This document shows, one piece after another, positions 7,541-8,754 of a DNA stretch of 8,754 nucleotides. Under the pieces are notes generated by a model that saw only the letters and a program-made list of their open reading frames with translations, searched no databases and had not been told where the DNA came from. The position numbers and the translations under genes are program-made. Every line of letters begins with the position of its first letter. The first letter of the stretch is position 1. Source of the stretch: Clostridiales bacterium (lineage in GTDB: Bacteria; Bacillota; Clostridia; Lachnospirales; Anaerotignaceae); contig JAGZLR010000069.1 of the NCBI GenBank assembly GCA_018364635.1, forward strand, positions 1 through 8,754, read 5' to 3'.

Positions 7541-7569
7541 ATTATATCATAAAGCCAAAATTTTCTCAA
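7541..7569 (-). promoter_or_regulatory. SigA-type promoter of the miaB-mutS-mutL-miaA cluster
   Basis: On the minus strand a -35 box TTGAGA (7569-7564) is separated by exactly 17 bp from a perfect -10 box TATAAT (7546-7541), with TG one base upstream of the -10 (extended -10). Transcription should begin near 7534, giving a 5' leader of roughly 38 nt before miaB. It lies downstream of the polC terminator, so the cluster should have its own housekeeping transcription. No operator-like repeat overlaps it. Confidence 0.8.
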
Positions 7570-7727
7570 TATTATAAAAAACATGGTAATTGCATTTTGT
7601 TTAGAGATATCTTTCTTTTTGGTTTATTAACAAAACGTTCACATCCTAGCTAAACTTTCGTCATACGATTCTGTTATAGTTTATTTATAGCAAGGAAGAA
7701 ACTTCATAAGAACATAACTCTCCCCCT
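7570..7727. other. Gene-free AT-rich stretch between polC terminator and miaB promoter
   Basis: About 160 bp with no ORF of note. It has a second TATAAT-like string at 7571-7576 (minus strand) without a good -35 at the right distance, a short direct repeat CTATAA near 7675-7690, and an 8-bp palindrome AGATATCT near 7606-7613. I could not assign an RNA gene, riboswitch or binding site. Confidence 0.5.
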
Positions 7728-7758
7728 AAAAAACGCCTGACAGTTATCCTGTCAGGCG
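7728..7758 (-). terminator. Intrinsic terminator of polC
   Basis: Read on the minus strand, a perfect 10-bp GC-rich stem CGCCTGACAG / CTGTCAGGCG (7758-7749 and 7743-7734) closes a 5-nt loop and is followed at once by six T (7733-7728). It starts 22 bp after the polC stop. The other side of the stem is A-rich on the minus strand, so it could also stop plus-strand transcription. It separates polC from the miaB cluster. Confidence 0.93.
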
Positions 7759-7780
7759 AATATTTTTTATATACTTTCTA

Positions 7781-8754
7781 TCATGAAAATAATGACAGCT
7801 GGTTTGTCTCTGGAATTCCTTTCATTACGCCATGTTCTTTCAATAACTCAATCAATGTTTTTCCTACGCTCGTTCTGTTCTTAAAATCTTCAATTGTTGT
7901 AAATGGTCCTGCTTTTCTTGCATCTACAATGCTTTGTGCTGCTGTAACCCCCAATCCTTGTAACGAACTGAACGGAGGAATCAATCCATGTTCCGTCACA
8001 ATAAATTTCTTTGCGTCAGATTTGTATAAATCTATTGGTAAAAATTGATATCCTCTTGCATAATATTCCACAATAATTTCCAATACTGTCAATTTGCTTT
8101 TTTCTTTTGCTGTAGCTGACATCCCTTTTGCCTCTATTTCTCGAATCGCTTCCTTTGCTACATCCATTCCTTTGCACATACAAGAATAATCGAAGTCATC
8201 ACATGCGCGTATTGTAAAATAAGAAGCATAATACGCATCAGGGTAGTAAACCTTAAAATAGGCTATACGAAAGGCCTGCATAACATAGGCAGCTGCATGA
8301 GCTTTTGGGAACATATATTTTATTTTCAGACATGAATCAATATACCATTGCGGCACGTTTGCCGCTTTCATAGCCTTAATATCATCCTCTTCTAGTCCTT
8401 TTCCTTTTCTAACACGCTCCATAATTTTAAAAGAATGTTTTTTCTCCACACCTTTATTGATAAGATAAATCATAATACTGTCTCTTGTAGAAATAGTGTC
8501 TTTTAAAGTAATGGTACCGTTTTCAATGAGAAGCTGCGCATTATTAGCCCACACATCTGTACCATGGGATAAACCAGAAATACGCAGTAGATCGGCAAAT
8601 GTCTTTGGTTTTGTATCCAGAAGCATTTTTATAACAAATTTTGTTCCAAATTCAGGGATTCCTAACGTCCCAGTTGGACAGTTAATATCTTCTGCTGTCA
8701 CTCCCAAGGCTGAAGGAGATTCAAAAAGGGACATCGTCTTTTTATCCCCTAATG
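7781..8754 (-). CDS. polC: DNA polymerase III alpha subunit, PolC type (C-terminal part; start outside window)
   Basis: Catalytic subunit of the replicative polymerase of low-GC Gram-positives. About 323 C-terminal residues are visible of a protein that is usually near 1,450 residues. The frame is open to the right edge: codons for LGDKKT precede the Met at 8734, so that Met is internal, not the start. Family-specific stretches are GTLGIPEFGTKFV, MLLDTKPKTFADLLRISGLSHGTDVW and KYMFPKAHAAAYVMQAF, typical of PolC fingers and not of DnaE. Tandem helix-hairpin-helix DNA-binding segments follow (LQGLGVTAAQSIVDARKAG and TSVGKTLIELLKEHG). The protein ends TNQLSLFS; QLSLF is the beta-clamp-binding peptide. 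The PHP, exonuclease and palm domains lie outside the window. A terminator follows 22 bp after the TGA stop, so polC is not cotranscribed with miaB under the simplest reading. Confidence 0.97.
   Translation of the reverse strand, partial: LGDKKTMSLFESPSALGVTAEDINCPTGTLGIPEFGTKFVIKMLLDTKPKTFADLLRISGLSHGTDVWANNAQLLIENGTITLKDTISTRDSIMIYLINKGVEKKHSFKIMERVRKGKGLEEDDIKAMKAANVPQWYIDSCLKIKYMFPKAHAAAYVMQAFRIAYFKVYYPDAYYASYFTIRACDDFDYSCMCKGMDVAKEAIREIEAKGMSATAKEKSKLTVLEIIVEYYARGYQFLPIDLYKSDAKKFIVTEHGLIPPFSSLQGLGVTAAQSIVDARKAGPFTTIEDFKNRTSVGKTLIELLKEHGVMKGIPETNQLSLFS

Noticed and set aside
7571..7576. Second perfect TATAAT on the minus strand as a miaB promoter
   Set aside because: At 17 bp upstream the sequence is CAAAAT, a poor -35, and the TATAAT at 7541-7546 has a far better partner.
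8732..8734. ATG as the true start of a 317-residue protein
   Set aside because: The frame stays open upstream to the window edge, and the product matches only the C-terminal part of PolC, so this Met is internal.
1..8754. Search for a new defence, mobile or CRISPR system
   Set aside because: All substantial coding sequence belongs to known replication, repair and tRNA-modification families; no spaced direct repeats, transposase, integrase or att-like repeats were seen.

Overview
The window carries a conserved housekeeping locus of a low-GC Gram-positive bacterium. Every recognisable gene lies on the minus strand. A PolC-type replicative polymerase, an endonuclease-type MutL (so methyl-independent mismatch repair), AT-rich DNA and AGGAGG or GGTGAT ribosome binding sites all point to Firmicutes. 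The order miaB - YlbF/YmcA-family gene - mutS - mutL - miaA, without the cotE gene that separates ymcA from mutS in Bacillus subtilis, suggests the class Clostridia. Lachnospiraceae is plausible but unproven from this window.

Layout in the direction of transcription (high to low coordinates): (1) 8754-7781 is the C-terminal part of polC, whose start lies outside the window. (2) A strong intrinsic terminator at 7758-7728 ends that transcript. (3) A gene-free stretch of about 230 bp follows, with a very good SigA-type promoter (TTGAGA, 17 bp, TATAAT with extended -10) just upstream of miaB. (4) miaB, 7496-6069. (5) A small YlbF/YmcA-family gene with a cysteine-rich tail, 6060-5659, 8 bp after miaB. 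(6) A 109-bp leader with a possible hairpin, then mutS, 5549-2928. (7) mutL, 2884-950, 43 bp later. (8) miaA, starting 18 bp after mutL and running off the left edge only a few residues before its expected end. No terminator is visible between miaB and miaA, so the five genes probably form one operon that may continue beyond the window.

Two processes are interleaved. MiaA prenylates A37 of tRNAs that read UNN codons and MiaB then methylthiolates it, giving ms2i6A37, so the first and last genes of the cluster encode successive steps on one nucleoside. Between them, MutS recognises replication errors and MutL nicks the strand for repair. PolC, MutS and MutL each carry a visible sliding-clamp-binding peptide (QLSLF, QIDMF and QKLLQP), which fits clamp-coupled replication and repair. 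The YlbF/YmcA-family protein is the positional counterpart of B. subtilis RicA and may link Fe-S metabolism, RNA processing and MiaB. That link is inference.

I saw no mobile element, CRISPR array, rRNA, tRNA or new multigene system. The least explained items are the cysteine-rich tail of the small protein, the inverted repeat in the mutS leader, and the gene-free DNA upstream of the miaB promoter.
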